Positions 41,748 to 50,844 of a stretch of DNA of 64,000 bases are shown piece by piece. Under the pieces are notes generated by a model. That model did no database searches. It saw only the letters and a program-made list of their open reading frames with translations, and had not been told where the DNA came from. The position numbers and the translations under genes were made by a program. The DNA lies in the NCBI RefSeq assembly GCF_018603905.1, contig NZ_JAHFZZ010000042.1:1-64000 (forward strand). Reading direction: 5' to 3'. Within the stretch, counting starts at the first letter, position 1. Each line of letters opens with the position of its first letter. The DNA is from Nonomuraea sp. NEAU-A123 (GTDB taxonomy: Bacteria; Actinomycetota; Actinomycetes; Streptosporangiales; Streptosporangiaceae).

Positions 41748-42737
41748 ATGCACCGCAGAGTCGTTCTGCTTTCCATCCTCACCCTCGCCGCCGGGGGCGC
41801 CCTGTTCCCGGCGGGGCCGGCGCAGGCGCGGCCGGGGCCCAAGCCCGCCCAGAAGGCGGCCGCCGACTCCACCTCCGAACAGCAGGCCGTCCTGCGGTAC
41901 TGGACCCCGCAGAAGATGGAGACCGCCCAGCCGCTCACCGCCCCCGCGCCCAAGAAAGGGGCCAAGCCGGCCATGAGCAGCCCCGGCGAGCCCACCACCG
42001 GCACCCCCTGGACGGCCCCGCCCACCAGCGGAGCGCAGCAGCAGCTCGCCGGCAGCGGCGGCGCCCCCTGGACCGGCGGCGGCGCGATCACGAAGACGAC
42101 GGGCCGCGTCTTCTTCACCTACCAGGGGCGCAACGCCTCCTGCTCGGGCTCGGCCGTGACCAGCGCCAACAAGAGCGTGGTCCTCACCGCGGGCCACTGC
42201 GTCAAACTGGGCGGCACCTTCCACACGAACTGGGTGTTCGTCCCCGGCTACGAGAACGGCAACCGCCCGAGCGGCACCTGGGCGGCCACCAGGCTGCTGA
42301 CCACCCCGCAGTGGAACGCGAGCGAGGACATCGACTTCGACGTCGCCGCCGCCGTCGTGGCGCCGCTGCAGGGCAAGACGCTGACCGACGCCGTGGGCGG
42401 CCAGGGCGTGGCGTTCAACCAGGCCAGGCGGCAGCGGATGTACGCGTTCGGCTACCCGGCGGCGGCCCCGTACGACGGCGCCAAGCTGATCTATTGCAGC
42501 GGCCGTACGTTCGACGATTTCCTGTTGTCCGAAGACCAGGGTCTGACCTGCGATATGACCGGTGGTTCGAGTGGTGGTCCATGGTTCCAGAATTTCACCG
42601 AGTCGACCGGCCTCGGTATCCAGAACTCCGTCAACAGTTTTAAATACAACTTCGCCCCGAACTTGATGTTCGGCCCCTATTTCGGGTCAGAGGCCCAAGC
42701 CGTCTACCAAGCCGCCCAGAGCACCAACGCCCTCTGA
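41748..42737 (+). CDS. Secreted trypsin/V8-like serine protease (first of a tandem pair)
   Basis: 329 aa from ATG 41748 with GGGAGG upstream. Signal peptide at residues 1-26, then a Pro/Lys-rich propeptide. Catalytic His in VVLTAGHCVKLGG, Asp in SEDIDFDVAAAVV, Ser in DMTGGSSGGPWFQNF. The gene after it is a diverged copy with the same YWTP(Q/A)(K/R)M propeptide motif. From about 42490 to the end, A/T-ending codons (GGT, AGT, TAT, AAA) become frequent, unlike the rest of the gene and the paralogue. Divergent from dxr. Confidence 0.9.
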   Translation: MHRRVVLLSILTLAAGGALFPAGPAQARPGPKPAQKAAADSTSEQQAVLRYWTPQKMETAQPLTAPAPKKGAKPAMSSPGEPTTGTPWTAPPTSGAQQQLAGSGGAPWTGGGAITKTTGRVFFTYQGRNASCSGSAVTSANKSVVLTAGHCVKLGGTFHTNWVFVPGYENGNRPSGTWAATRLLTTPQWNASEDIDFDVAAAVVAPLQGKTLTDAVGGQGVAFNQARRQRMYAFGYPAAAPYDGAKLIYCSGRTFDDFLLSEDQGLTCDMTGGSSGGPWFQNFTESTGLGIQNSVNSFKYNFAPNLMFGPYFGSEAQAVYQAAQSTNAL

Positions 42738-42793
42738 GGGTATTCACCGAAAGTAGTCACAAGGACACATCTTGTGGTGCACACTCGGGGGTC

Positions 42794-43861
42794 ATGACCC
42801 TGAGCACCCCCTTGCTGACAGGTGTGCCGCTCGTCGCGGGACTGATGGGCCCCGCGCTCATCGGCGCCATGCCCGTCCAGCACCACCACTCTGCCCCTGC
42901 CATCACCAAGCCGGTCGTGCACACGGCCAAGCGGATGGAGGTGGTCGAGCACGTGGCCGCCCGCACCCCCGCCGAGCAGCGGCGCGTGCTCGACTACTGG
43001 ACACCGGCCCGGATGGCCGACGCCCTGCCGATCGACATGCTCGGCATCGTCACCAAGGGCAACGGCCTGCTGAACAAGCTCGCCGACAAGACGGGGATCA
43101 CCGCGGCACCCGGCCTGACCGGCGGCAAGGCCAAGATCCCCACCCCGCGCCTCCAGTCGGCCAGGCCCCAGACCACCACGTCCGGCTCCCGCTGGCTGAC
43201 CGGCGGCGCGGTGACCCGCACCACCGGCCGCGTCTTCCTGACCGTCGGCGGGATCGACTTCGTCTGCTCCGCGAGCACGGTGCAGAGCGCCAGCAGGGAC
43301 CTCGTGGTCACGGCCGGCCACTGCGTCAAGGACGGCACCGGCGAGTGGGCGGCCAACTGGCAGTTCGTGCCCGGCTATCGCACGGGCGGCGGGCACCCGT
43401 ACGGCCAGTACGCGGCCCGCCGCATGTTCGTCACCGGCCCGTGGGCGCACGCCGCCGACGACAGCTACGACATGGGCATGGTGGCCCTGACGACCGCGGA
43501 CAGCCAGCACGTCACCGATGTGGTGGGCGCGCAACGGATCGCCTTCAACGCCCCGCGTGGCGGCCAGACGTTCGGCTTCGGCTACCCGGCCGACCCGCCG
43601 TACAACGGCGAGCACCTGGTCTACTGCGCGGGCCGCCTGCACGGCGACCCCTACAAGCAGACCCGCGACCAGGGCCTGGGCTGCGACATGACGGCGGGCT
43701 CCAGCGGCGGCCCGTGGCTGTCCGGCTTCGACCCGGCCACGGGCATCGGCGAGATCACGTCGTTGAGCAGCTTCAAGTACAGCGACGACCAGCGCACCAT
43801 GTACGGCCCGTACTTCGGTGACGCCGCCAAGGCCCTCTTCGACACCGCCCAGCGGGCATAG
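42794..43861 (+). CDS. Secreted trypsin/V8-like serine protease (second of a tandem pair)
   Basis: 355 aa from ATG 42794. N-terminal hydrophobic segment (LLTGVPLVAGLMGPALIGAM) is a signal peptide; the propeptide shares AEQRRVLDYWTPARMAD with its neighbour. Triad: His in LVVTAGHCVKDGTG, Asp in DDSYDMGMVALTT, Ser in DMTAGSSGGPWLSGF. Two cysteines flank the His and two more lie before the Ser, as in chymotrypsin-fold enzymes. Starts 56 bp after the first copy, so the pair probably arose by duplication. Confidence 0.9.
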   Translation: MTLSTPLLTGVPLVAGLMGPALIGAMPVQHHHSAPAITKPVVHTAKRMEVVEHVAARTPAEQRRVLDYWTPARMADALPIDMLGIVTKGNGLLNKLADKTGITAAPGLTGGKAKIPTPRLQSARPQTTTSGSRWLTGGAVTRTTGRVFLTVGGIDFVCSASTVQSASRDLVVTAGHCVKDGTGEWAANWQFVPGYRTGGGHPYGQYAARRMFVTGPWAHAADDSYDMGMVALTTADSQHVTDVVGAQRIAFNAPRGGQTFGFGYPADPPYNGEHLVYCAGRLHGDPYKQTRDQGLGCDMTAGSSGGPWLSGFDPATGIGEITSLSSFKYSDDQRTMYGPYFGDAAKALFDTAQRA

Positions 43862-43863
43862 AG

Positions 43864-45291
43864 CTAGAGCGACAGTCCGGTCAACACCATGACCTTCTCG
43901 TACGTGAAGTCCGTCATCGCCGAGTGAAGACCCTCGCGGCCGATGCCGGAGTCCTTGACGCCGCCGTACGGCATCTGGTCGGCCCGGTACGACGGGACGT
44001 CGCCGATGATCACGCCGCCCACCTCCAGTTCCCGGTTGGCCCGGAAGGCCGCGTCCAGTGACCGCGTGAACACCCCGGCCTGCAGCCCGTACTTGGAGTC
44101 GTTGACCATCGCGTACGCCTCGTCGATCGACGCGGCGGGCTGCAGGACCACGACGGGCCCGAAGACCTCCTCGCGGAGGACCTTCGCGTCGTGGGGCACG
44201 TCGGCCAGCACGGTCGGCGCGACCGTGGCGCCCTCGCGGGTGCCGCCCGTCAGCACGCGGGCGCCCGCGTCCACCGCCTCCCGGACCCACTGCTCGACGC
44301 GTTCGGCGGCGTGCACCGAGACCAGCGGCCCGACCTGCGTCTTCTCGTCGGCCGGGTCCCCGGTCACGAGCCCGTCGACGGCCGGGAGCAGGCGCTCGAC
44401 GAACGCGTCGTAGACGGGCCGCTCGACGATCACCCGCTGCACGGCGATGCAGCTCTGACCGGCCTGGTAGTTGGCGAACAGGGCCACCCTCTTGGCCGCC
44501 CAGTCGAGATCGGCGTCGGCCAGCACCACCGCCGCGGCGTTGCCGCCCAGCTCCAGCGTCACGTGCTTGCGCGGGATCTGGTCGGCGATCGCGTAGCCGA
44601 CCGGCGCGGAGCCGGTGAACGACACCACCGGCAGCCTCGGGTCGAGCACCAGGCCGGAGGCGCGCTCGTTCTCGACCGGCAGCACGGAGAACATCCCGGC
44701 GGGCAGGTCCGTCTCGGCCAGGATCTCGCCGAGCAGGAGCGAGGTGAGCGGCGTGGCGGGCGCGGGCTTGACGATGACGGGCGCGCCCACCGCGATGGCG
44801 GGCGCCACCTTGTGGGCCACCAGGTTCAGCGGGAAGTTGAACGGCGTGATCGCGAGCACCGGACCGTACGGCACGCGGGAGACGTACGCCAGGCGGCCGG
44901 CGGCGGCGGGCTCGGTGTCCAGCCGCTGCACGTCGCCGGACCAGCGGCGGGTCTCCTCGGCGGCGAAGCGGAACGTGGCGATCGCCCGCGAGACCTCACC
45001 GCGCGCCCAGAAGATCGGCTTGCCGTTCTCGGCGGTGATCAGGTGGGCGATCTCGTCGGCCCGCTCCGAGAGGCGGCGCGAGACGTGGGCCAGCGCTTCG
45101 GCGCGCACGTGCACGGGGAGCGCGGCGGCCTGCCCGGCGACCGTGTGAGCGGCCGCGACGGCCTCCTCGATCTGGCCGTCGGTCGGCACGGAACAGCGGC
45201 CGACCTCGCGACCGTCGTGGGGATTGGTCACGGTGAGCTCGGAGTCGCCGGTGGCGGGTCGGCCCGCGAGCCAGAAGGTACGCACGTCCAT
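43864..45291 (-). CDS. NAD(P)-dependent aldehyde dehydrogenase
   Basis: 475 aa from ATG 45291 (MDVRTFWLAGRPATGDSELT). Catalytic Glu in HVTLELGGNAAAVVLADADL, catalytic Cys in AGQSCIAVQRVIVER, cofactor region ITPFNFPLNLVAHKVAPAIA. Oxidises an aldehyde to the acid; the close aminotransferases and PucR regulators suggest a semialdehyde, but specificity is not readable. Single gene, divergent from TetR at 45524 and convergent with the proteases. Confidence 0.9.
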   Translation of the reverse strand: MDVRTFWLAGRPATGDSELTVTNPHDGREVGRCSVPTDGQIEEAVAAAHTVAGQAAALPVHVRAEALAHVSRRLSERADEIAHLITAENGKPIFWARGEVSRAIATFRFAAEETRRWSGDVQRLDTEPAAAGRLAYVSRVPYGPVLAITPFNFPLNLVAHKVAPAIAVGAPVIVKPAPATPLTSLLLGEILAETDLPAGMFSVLPVENERASGLVLDPRLPVVSFTGSAPVGYAIADQIPRKHVTLELGGNAAAVVLADADLDWAAKRVALFANYQAGQSCIAVQRVIVERPVYDAFVERLLPAVDGLVTGDPADEKTQVGPLVSVHAAERVEQWVREAVDAGARVLTGGTREGATVAPTVLADVPHDAKVLREEVFGPVVVLQPAASIDEAYAMVNDSKYGLQAGVFTRSLDAAFRANRELEVGGVIIGDVPSYRADQMPYGGVKDSGIGREGLHSAMTDFTYEKVMVLTGLSL

Positions 45292-45523
45292 GTTCACGAC
45301 GTTATGCCACGGCGGAGATCGGGGACGTACACCACCGTGCACAAGACTCCCACCAGACCTCACCGTTAAGTACAACCTCCCTTGCCTACCCAGGATGTAA
45401 CAGAAGTAGACCTAATTCGGGATGTTTACCATGCAGAGCGGTTTGAACATTCTCCCGTCTGGCTAAGTCATCGTGTGCGGGTCCCTCAGCGCGGCGGGCC
45501 CCCGAGCAGAAAGGCGTGGCCCC
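45292..45523. promoter_or_regulatory. Divergent promoter region, aldehyde dehydrogenase/TetR
   Basis: 232 bp with no gene. It is less GC-rich than the surroundings around 45360-45470. I find no convincing palindrome for the TetR; none of the shared CCnAGCRnnYGCTnGG sites is here. Confidence 0.4.
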
Positions 45524-46156
45524 ATGACCTCCTCGGCGCCGCTCGGGCTCCAAGGGGCCTACTTGCTCGGTGAGCGGGCCACCCACGACGAACTGCGTTC
45601 CCGGCTCCTCGACGTCGCGGTGAACCTCCTGCTCAGCGATGGTCCAGAGAGCCTCACCATGCGCAGAATCGCCACGGAGGCCGGCTGCACGACCACCGTC
45701 ATCTACACGATGTTCGGCAACCGGGAAGGGCTGGCGGAGGCCCTCTATCTGGAGGGATTCGAGCGCTTTCGGCGGTTTCTGGACGCGGTGCCACATCGGC
45801 GGGACGCGCTCGAGAACCTCACCGCGCTCGGCCCCGCCTACCGGCAGGCGTGCCTGGCCGAGCCCGGCTACTACAGCTTGATGTTCGAGCGGGCGATCCC
45901 CGGTTTCGAACCCAGCGAGCGGGCCAGGACCTTGGCCCGCGCGGCGCTCAACATCCTCGACCGGGTGATCGCCGACTGCATCTCGGCCGGGTACCTCATC
46001 CCGACCCAGCCCCGCAAGATCGCCGACGCGCTGTGGGCCGCCGCCCAGGGCGCGATCAGCCTGGAGCGGGCCGGTCACCTGCGTGACGGCCGCACCTACG
46101 AGGCGGTCACGATGGCGACGATCTGCTGCTATCTGGTGCACAAGCCGAAGCCGTAG
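45524..46156 (+). CDS. TetR-family regulator
   Basis: 210 aa from ATG 45524 (MTSSAPLGLQGAYLLGERAT). HTH: RSRLLDVAVNLLLSDGPESL then TMRRIATEAGCTTTVIYTMF. C-terminal TetR_C_33-like domain (PAYRQACLAEPGYYSLMFER). Divergent from an aldehyde dehydrogenase, its probable target. Its last 50 bp overlap the 3' end of the convergent PucR gene, so each transcript is antisense to the other there. Confidence 0.87.
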   Translation: MTSSAPLGLQGAYLLGERATHDELRSRLLDVAVNLLLSDGPESLTMRRIATEAGCTTTVIYTMFGNREGLAEALYLEGFERFRRFLDAVPHRRDALENLTALGPAYRQACLAEPGYYSLMFERAIPGFEPSERARTLARAALNILDRVIADCISAGYLIPTQPRKIADALWAAAQGAISLERAGHLRDGRTYEAVTMATICCYLVHKPKP

Positions 46157-47741
46157 CCGCCAGCGCGATCCAGAGTTCGGCGCGCACTCCGGGGTCGTCC
46201 AGATCACGACCCAGCAGCTCGGTGACCCGCTTCATGCGGTAACGGAGCGTGTGGCGGTGGATGCCGAGCCGCTGGGCCGCCGCGTCCCAGTGGCCGTTGC
46301 TGCCGAGATAGGCGCGCAGCGACTCGATCAGGTCGGCCCGCGAGCCGTACCTGGTGAGGGGCGCGAGCAGCGCCGACGCGAACGCCTGGGCGGTGGCCGG
46401 GTCGAGCAGGCCCAGCAGCCCCTGCCCGGCGAGGTCGGCGAACCTGACCAGGCCGTCATGCCCGCTCTCGAACGCCCGCCGGGCCTGGTCGAGCGCGCCA
46501 GGCAGCTCGCCGTACGCACCGGGCGAGCTCATCCCGACGGTCCCCCCGACGAGCGCCGCCACCTTTTCGGCCCCCTCCGTACCCACAAGCACCACCACGG
46601 CCGCTCCAGGCCCTTTCGACCGCTCAGCGGCACCCCGCCGGTCGGCACCGCTGCGCAAGTCGGCGGGACCGCGCGAGTCGGCTTCGGCGAAGCGGGCGGT
46701 CAACGCGTGCTGGCCGCCTTCGGTGAGGCGGGCGGTGAAGGCGTGGGGCTCCACCGATTCGAGCGTGTCGGCCGCCATCGCCAGCACCACCACCGGCTCC
46801 TCCGGCAGCCGCTCGCCGAGCGGCGCCAGCACCGCGCGTGCCCGCTCCTCACCTGCCGGCTCCTTCGCACCGGCCAGCAGCAGTCCCAGGACGGCCGAGC
46901 GCACCCGTCGCTCGGCCTCCCGCTGGGCGCCGCCCTGCTCGACGGCCAGCGTGAGCAGCGACCCGGCCGCGTTGATGACCGTATGCGTGACGGGCGAGAA
47001 CGCCCGAGACGCCCCGACGGCGAAGAACCCACGTGGCCGCGGCCCCCCACCCAGCGGCTGCACGACGACGTGCTCGTCCGGCCCGGAAAGCGCCAGGCTC
47101 GCGGGCAGCCGCCCACTCGAAGCCCCCTGCCGCCCGCTCCAAGCGCCCTTCCGCCAGACACCGTGCTCGCCGCGCAGGCGGGTCAGCTCGCGGGCCGCCG
47201 CCTCGGCCTTGGAGCCGTGGGTGGCGTGCCGTACCTCGGCGTTCTCGTCCAGCAGCGCGGCCCAGCCGCCGACCTCCTTGGCCAGCCGGTCGATGACCGC
47301 GTACGGGCCCTCGGGCCGCAGCGCGGCCCGCGTGAGGCGCCCCTGCGCGGCGAAGGCGCGGGTGATCTCCTCGTACTGCTCGGCGGCGAGCAGCTCGCTG
47401 ACCGCCTTGCCGACCGCGATGAACGGCGTCTCGCGCGGCACCTCCAGCAGCGGCAGCCCGGCCGCGGCGGCCGCCTGCAGCAGGGCGGGCGGCACCTCTT
47501 CGTGCGAGAGCCCGACGCCGAGGGCGAGCCCGGCCACACCACGCGCCACGAGGCGGGCGACATACTGGGAAAAGTCGCCTTCCAGCCGCATACCGGTGGT
47601 CAGCAGCAGCTCGTCGCCCTCCAGATAGGGCGTGGGATCCTCCAGCTCGCTGACGGCCACCCAGCGCACGACCGAGTCCAAGGTCCCGACCAGCGGCCGC
47701 AGCCCTGTCCGTCGCACCACGGTCCGCAGCGAAGGCGCCAT
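46107..47741 (-). CDS. PucR-family transcriptional regulator
   Basis: 544 aa from ATG 47741 (MAPSLRTVVRRTGLRPLVGT). N-terminal PucR domain to about residue 125 (YLEGDELLLTTGMRLEG, PLLEVPRETPFIAVGKAVSE), GGDEF-like/GAF middle, C-terminal HTH_30 (NGHWDAAAQRLGIHRHTLRY, then RMKRVTELLGRDLDDP). PucR proteins control purine, GABA or amine use. It is divergent from gabT with 90 bp between starts, so GabT induction by its substrate is likely. A longer frame to 49109 is antisense to gabT and rejected. Confidence 0.9.
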   Translation of the reverse strand: MAPSLRTVVRRTGLRPLVGTLDSVVRWVAVSELEDPTPYLEGDELLLTTGMRLEGDFSQYVARLVARGVAGLALGVGLSHEEVPPALLQAAAAAGLPLLEVPRETPFIAVGKAVSELLAAEQYEEITRAFAAQGRLTRAALRPEGPYAVIDRLAKEVGGWAALLDENAEVRHATHGSKAEAAARELTRLRGEHGVWRKGAWSGRQGASSGRLPASLALSGPDEHVVVQPLGGGPRPRGFFAVGASRAFSPVTHTVINAAGSLLTLAVEQGGAQREAERRVRSAVLGLLLAGAKEPAGEERARAVLAPLGERLPEEPVVVLAMAADTLESVEPHAFTARLTEGGQHALTARFAEADSRGPADLRSGADRRGAAERSKGPGAAVVVLVGTEGAEKVAALVGGTVGMSSPGAYGELPGALDQARRAFESGHDGLVRFADLAGQGLLGLLDPATAQAFASALLAPLTRYGSRADLIESLRAYLGSNGHWDAAAQRLGIHRHTLRYRMKRVTELLGRDLDDPGVRAELWIALAATASACAPDSSRSSPS

Positions 47742-47818
47742 ACGAGTTGTCCATTCCGGCAAAGATGGGCACCCCCAGTGTGCCATATCGACACATCGGG
47801 CCAGGTCGGTGCCCGGCG

Positions 47819-47831
47819 TAGCGTCAGAGGT
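47819..47831 (+). promoter_or_regulatory. Leaderless -10 box of gabT
   Basis: TAGCGT (47819-47824) lies 7 nt before the gabT ATG at 47832. The AGAGG between is too near the ATG to act as a ribosome site. Inferred leaderless mRNA. Confidence 0.55.
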
Positions 47832-49160
47832 ATGAGCATTCCGCAGGAGCGTCGTCTCGTCACCGCGATCCCAGGCCCGAAATCGCAGGAGTTGCTGGCC
47901 CGTAAGCAGGCCGCCGTGCCGCCGGGCATCGGCACCGTGCTGCCGGTGTTCGTGACCCGCGCCGGCGGTGGCGTCATCGAGGACGCCGACGGCAACTCGC
48001 TGATCGACTTCGGCTCCGGCATCGCCGTGACCAGTGTCGGCAACGCCGCCCCCAAGGTGGTCGAGCGGGTCCAGAAGCAGGTCGCCGACTTCACCCACAC
48101 CTGTTTCATGGTCGCCCCGTACGAGTCGTACGTGCAGGTCTGCGAGAAGCTCAACGAGCTGACCCCCGGCGACCACGAGAAGCGCACGGTCTTGCTGAAC
48201 ACCGGCGCCGAGGCCGTCGAGAACGCCGTCAAGATCGCCAGGCACGCCACGGGCCGCCCGGCGGTCGTCGTGTTCGACCACGGCTACCACGGCCGCACGT
48301 TGCTGACCATGACGCTGACGGCCAAGAACATGCCCTACAAGCAGGGCTTCGGCCCGTTCGCGCCGGAGGTGTACCGGGTGCCGCTGGCCTACCCGTACCG
48401 CTGGCCGACGGGCCCGGAGAACTGCGCGGAGGAGGCCGCCGCACAGGCCATCGACATGATCAACAAGCAAATCGGCGCGGAGAACGTCGCCGCCGTGGTG
48501 ATCGAGCCGATCGCCGGCGAGGGCGGGTTCATCGAGCCGGCCAAGGGCTTCCTGCCGAGGATCGCCGAGTTCTGCCGGGACAACGGCATCGTGTTCGTCG
48601 CCGACGAGGTGCAGACCGGTTTCGCCCGCACCGGCCATCTGTTCGCCTGTGAGGACGAGGGCGTCGTGCCCGACCTCATCACCACCGCCAAGGGCATCGC
48701 GGGCGGCCTTCCGCTCGCCGCCGTCACCGGCCGCGCGGAGATCATGGACAAGGTGCACCCCGGCGGCCTCGGCGGCACGTACGGCGGCAACCCGGTCGCC
48801 TGCGCGGCCGCGCTGGGCGTGCTGGAGACCATCGCCGAGGAGGACCTGGTCGCCAAGGCCCGCCGCATCGGCGAGATCATGCTCCCCCGCCTCCACGCGA
48901 TGCGCGAGCGCTTCGACGTGATCGGCGACGTGCGCGGCCGTGGCGCGATGATCGCCGTCGAACTGGTCCTGCCGGGCACGAAGGAGCCGAACCCGGCCGC
49001 GCTCGCCGAGGTCGTCCGGCGCTGTCACGCGGAGGGCCTGCTGGTGCTGACCGCGGGCACGTACGGCAACGTGCTGCGTTTCCTGCCGCCGCTGGTCATG
49101 CCCGAGCACCTGCTTGAGGAAGGTCTCGGCATCCTGGAGAAGGCGTTCGCCAGCCTGTAG
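47832..49160 (+). CDS. gabT: 4-aminobutyrate--2-oxoglutarate aminotransferase
   Basis: 442 aa. Class III PLP aminotransferase: LLNTGAEAVENAVKIARHAT, FDHGYHGRTLLTMTLTAKNM, VIEPIAGEGGFIEPAKGFLP, ADEVQTGFARTG, PLP Lys in LITTAKGIAGGLPLAAVTGR. High agreement with the actinobacterial GabT group. Converts GABA and 2-oxoglutarate to succinic semialdehyde and glutamate. Divergent from a PucR regulator. Ends at a strong terminator. The succinate-semialdehyde dehydrogenase would be elsewhere, or the enzyme at 43864. Confidence 0.93.
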   Translation: MSIPQERRLVTAIPGPKSQELLARKQAAVPPGIGTVLPVFVTRAGGGVIEDADGNSLIDFGSGIAVTSVGNAAPKVVERVQKQVADFTHTCFMVAPYESYVQVCEKLNELTPGDHEKRTVLLNTGAEAVENAVKIARHATGRPAVVVFDHGYHGRTLLTMTLTAKNMPYKQGFGPFAPEVYRVPLAYPYRWPTGPENCAEEAAAQAIDMINKQIGAENVAAVVIEPIAGEGGFIEPAKGFLPRIAEFCRDNGIVFVADEVQTGFARTGHLFACEDEGVVPDLITTAKGIAGGLPLAAVTGRAEIMDKVHPGGLGGTYGGNPVACAAALGVLETIAEEDLVAKARRIGEIMLPRLHAMRERFDVIGDVRGRGAMIAVELVLPGTKEPNPAALAEVVRRCHAEGLLVLTAGTYGNVLRFLPPLVMPEHLLEEGLGILEKAFASL

Positions 49161-49175
49161 GAAAAGCGTACGAAC

Positions 49176-49209
49176 CGGGCATCCAGCTTGCGGCTGGATG
49201 CCCGTTTTT
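49176..49209 (+). terminator. Intrinsic terminator after gabT
   Basis: CGGGCATCCAGC (49176-49187) and GCTGGATGCCCG (49193-49204), perfect 12-bp stem with a 5-nt loop, then TTTTT (49205-49209). A textbook terminator. Confidence 0.95.
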
Positions 49210-49336
49210 GTAGGTGTACGGGGCGTGGAGCGGGTAGAGAATTCACCCGGGCTTGACGCTCCACTAGGCGATCAGGAGCGCGACCGGGGTTATAACGGAT
49301 CCGGTAGACGACTGGCCCACCGCAGCTGGGAGCGTG

Positions 49337-49570
49337 ATGAACTGGGGTCCGACAAGAACGGCACGGGACATGTTGACGTTCGACCCTGATGGCATGAGCT
49401 GCGCGCAGCTCGACGGTGACGCGTGCGTCGTCTGCCACAAGAGGTGGCCGAGGCCGCGGGTGCGCGTCGGGCGCTTCCCCGACGACGCGCCCGTGATGGC
49501 CTGCGCCGACTGCGCCGAAGCGCTCACTCCCACGCCCATGGCCACGGTGGTTGCCTTCCCCGCGCGCTGA
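49337..49570 (+). CDS. Small zinc-ribbon-like protein
   Basis: 77 aa from ATG 49337 (GTG 49334 is possible), with GGGAG upstream. Two CxxC pairs, DACVVCHKRWPRP and MACADCAEAL, about 26 residues apart, fit a single zinc ribbon. The rest is short, without a membrane segment. Function unknown; small proteins of this build are common in the order and may bind nucleic acid or protein. Confidence 0.7.
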   Translation: MNWGPTRTARDMLTFDPDGMSCAQLDGDACVVCHKRWPRPRVRVGRFPDDAPVMACADCAEALTPTPMATVVAFPAR

Positions 49571-49618
49571 GCGCTCGCATATATAACACTCGCGGATTAA
49601 AGCGCGGGGCCGCTAGTC

Positions 49619-50827
49619 CTAGGCGGCGGCCTCGCGGATCCGCCAGGGCGAGCCGTACTCGGTCAGCAGGTCGAGGAACGGGACCGCGTCGAACGCCTCG
49701 GGCCCGAGCACGCCCGTGCCCTTCCAGACGCCGCTCGCCAGCAGCTCCAGCGCGACGACGGGGTGCACGGCGGTCTGCCAGACGACGGCCTGCGAGCCGT
49801 ACTCGCGCATCGACCAGGCGTTGTCGACCACGTGATAGAGGTAGACCTCGCGGGGAGCGCCGTCCTTGCCGGTGCCCTTCACCCACGTGCCCGCGCACGT
49901 CTTGCCGTGCATCCGGTCGCCGAGGGTGGCCGGGTCGGGCAGGCTCGCCGCCACCATGTCCCGGGGCGACACGTCGGCACCGCCCACCCTGATCTTGTCG
50001 GCGCTGTCCAGCCCGAGCTTGCGCAGGGTCTTGAGCACGCCGATGAACTCCTCGCCGAGCCCGTACTTGAACGTCACCCGCCTGGCCGAGATCCAGCGGG
50101 GCACGAGCAGCACCTCCTCGTGCTCGACGTTCACGCACTCCACGGGCCCGATGCCCTCGGGGAAGTCGAACACCTCGGGCTCGCTGAACGGCTCGGTCGT
50201 GTGCCACCCCCCGTCCTCCCAGACGACGGGCGGGTTCAGGCACTCCTCGATCGTCGTCCAGATGGAGAACGTCGGCGCGAAGTCGTAGCCGTCCACGACC
50301 AGGTTCGAGCCGTCCCTGACGCCGATCTCGTCGATGCCGTCGAACAGGTGGTCGGCGGCGTAGCGGGCGAAGACGTCGGCCAGCCCCGGCTCCACGCCCA
50401 TCCCGACGAGCGCGAGCCGGTCCCGCGCCTGCCAGTCGCCGTCGCGCGCGAACTGCTCGTCGCCCAGCTTCACCCCCGGCTGCTCGTACGGCCGGCTGGC
50501 GTGCGGCCTGGACAGTGACATCGCCATGTCCAGGTAGTCGGCCCCGGCCGCCAGGGCCGCCTCGAACAGCGGCATCGTGAACCGCGGATCCACGGCGTTG
50601 AAGAGCACGTCGCACCGGTGCTCCCGCAGCGCCGCCTCGACCCCCGCCCGATCGGCGGCGTCGAGCCTGATGGCGCTGAACCGCGGATCGTCCACGCCGT
50701 TGACGGCCCGCGCCGCCCGGCTCTGTTGGGAGTCGGCGACCACGATGTGTTCGAAGAAATCTCGGCGCGCGGCGATGGACACGACAGCGGAGCCGACGCC
50801 GCCGGCCCCGACCAGAAGGATTCTCAT
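49619..50827 (-). CDS. Saccharopine dehydrogenase-like oxidoreductase
   Basis: 402 aa from ATG 50827. NADP-binding RILLVGAGGVGSAVVSIAAR, then AVDPRFTMPLFEAALAAGAD and a C-terminal domain with EVYLYHVVDNAWSMREYGSQ. Similar to the saccharopine dehydrogenase/carboxynorspermidine synthase family, which joins or cleaves an amine and an oxo-acid; the direction is not known. TATGTT lies 6 nt before the ATG, so the mRNA is probably leaderless, and two operators stand just upstream. Fits amine/lysine metabolism with the neighbours. Confidence 0.85.
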   Translation of the reverse strand: MRILLVGAGGVGSAVVSIAARRDFFEHIVVADSQQSRAARAVNGVDDPRFSAIRLDAADRAGVEAALREHRCDVLFNAVDPRFTMPLFEAALAAGADYLDMAMSLSRPHASRPYEQPGVKLGDEQFARDGDWQARDRLALVGMGVEPGLADVFARYAADHLFDGIDEIGVRDGSNLVVDGYDFAPTFSIWTTIEECLNPPVVWEDGGWHTTEPFSEPEVFDFPEGIGPVECVNVEHEEVLLVPRWISARRVTFKYGLGEEFIGVLKTLRKLGLDSADKIRVGGADVSPRDMVAASLPDPATLGDRMHGKTCAGTWVKGTGKDGAPREVYLYHVVDNAWSMREYGSQAVVWQTAVHPVVALELLASGVWKGTGVLGPEAFDAVPFLDLLTEYGSPWRIREAAA

Positions 50828-50844
50828 GGCCCGAACATACTCAC

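Noticed and set aside
45292..45523. Fifth copy of the CCnAGCRnnYGCTnGG operator
   Set aside because: Read on both strands, no match with adequate symmetry.
46107..49109. 1000-residue minus-strand protein
   Set aside because: The first 456 codons are antisense to gabT; only the part from ATG 47741 looks like PucR.
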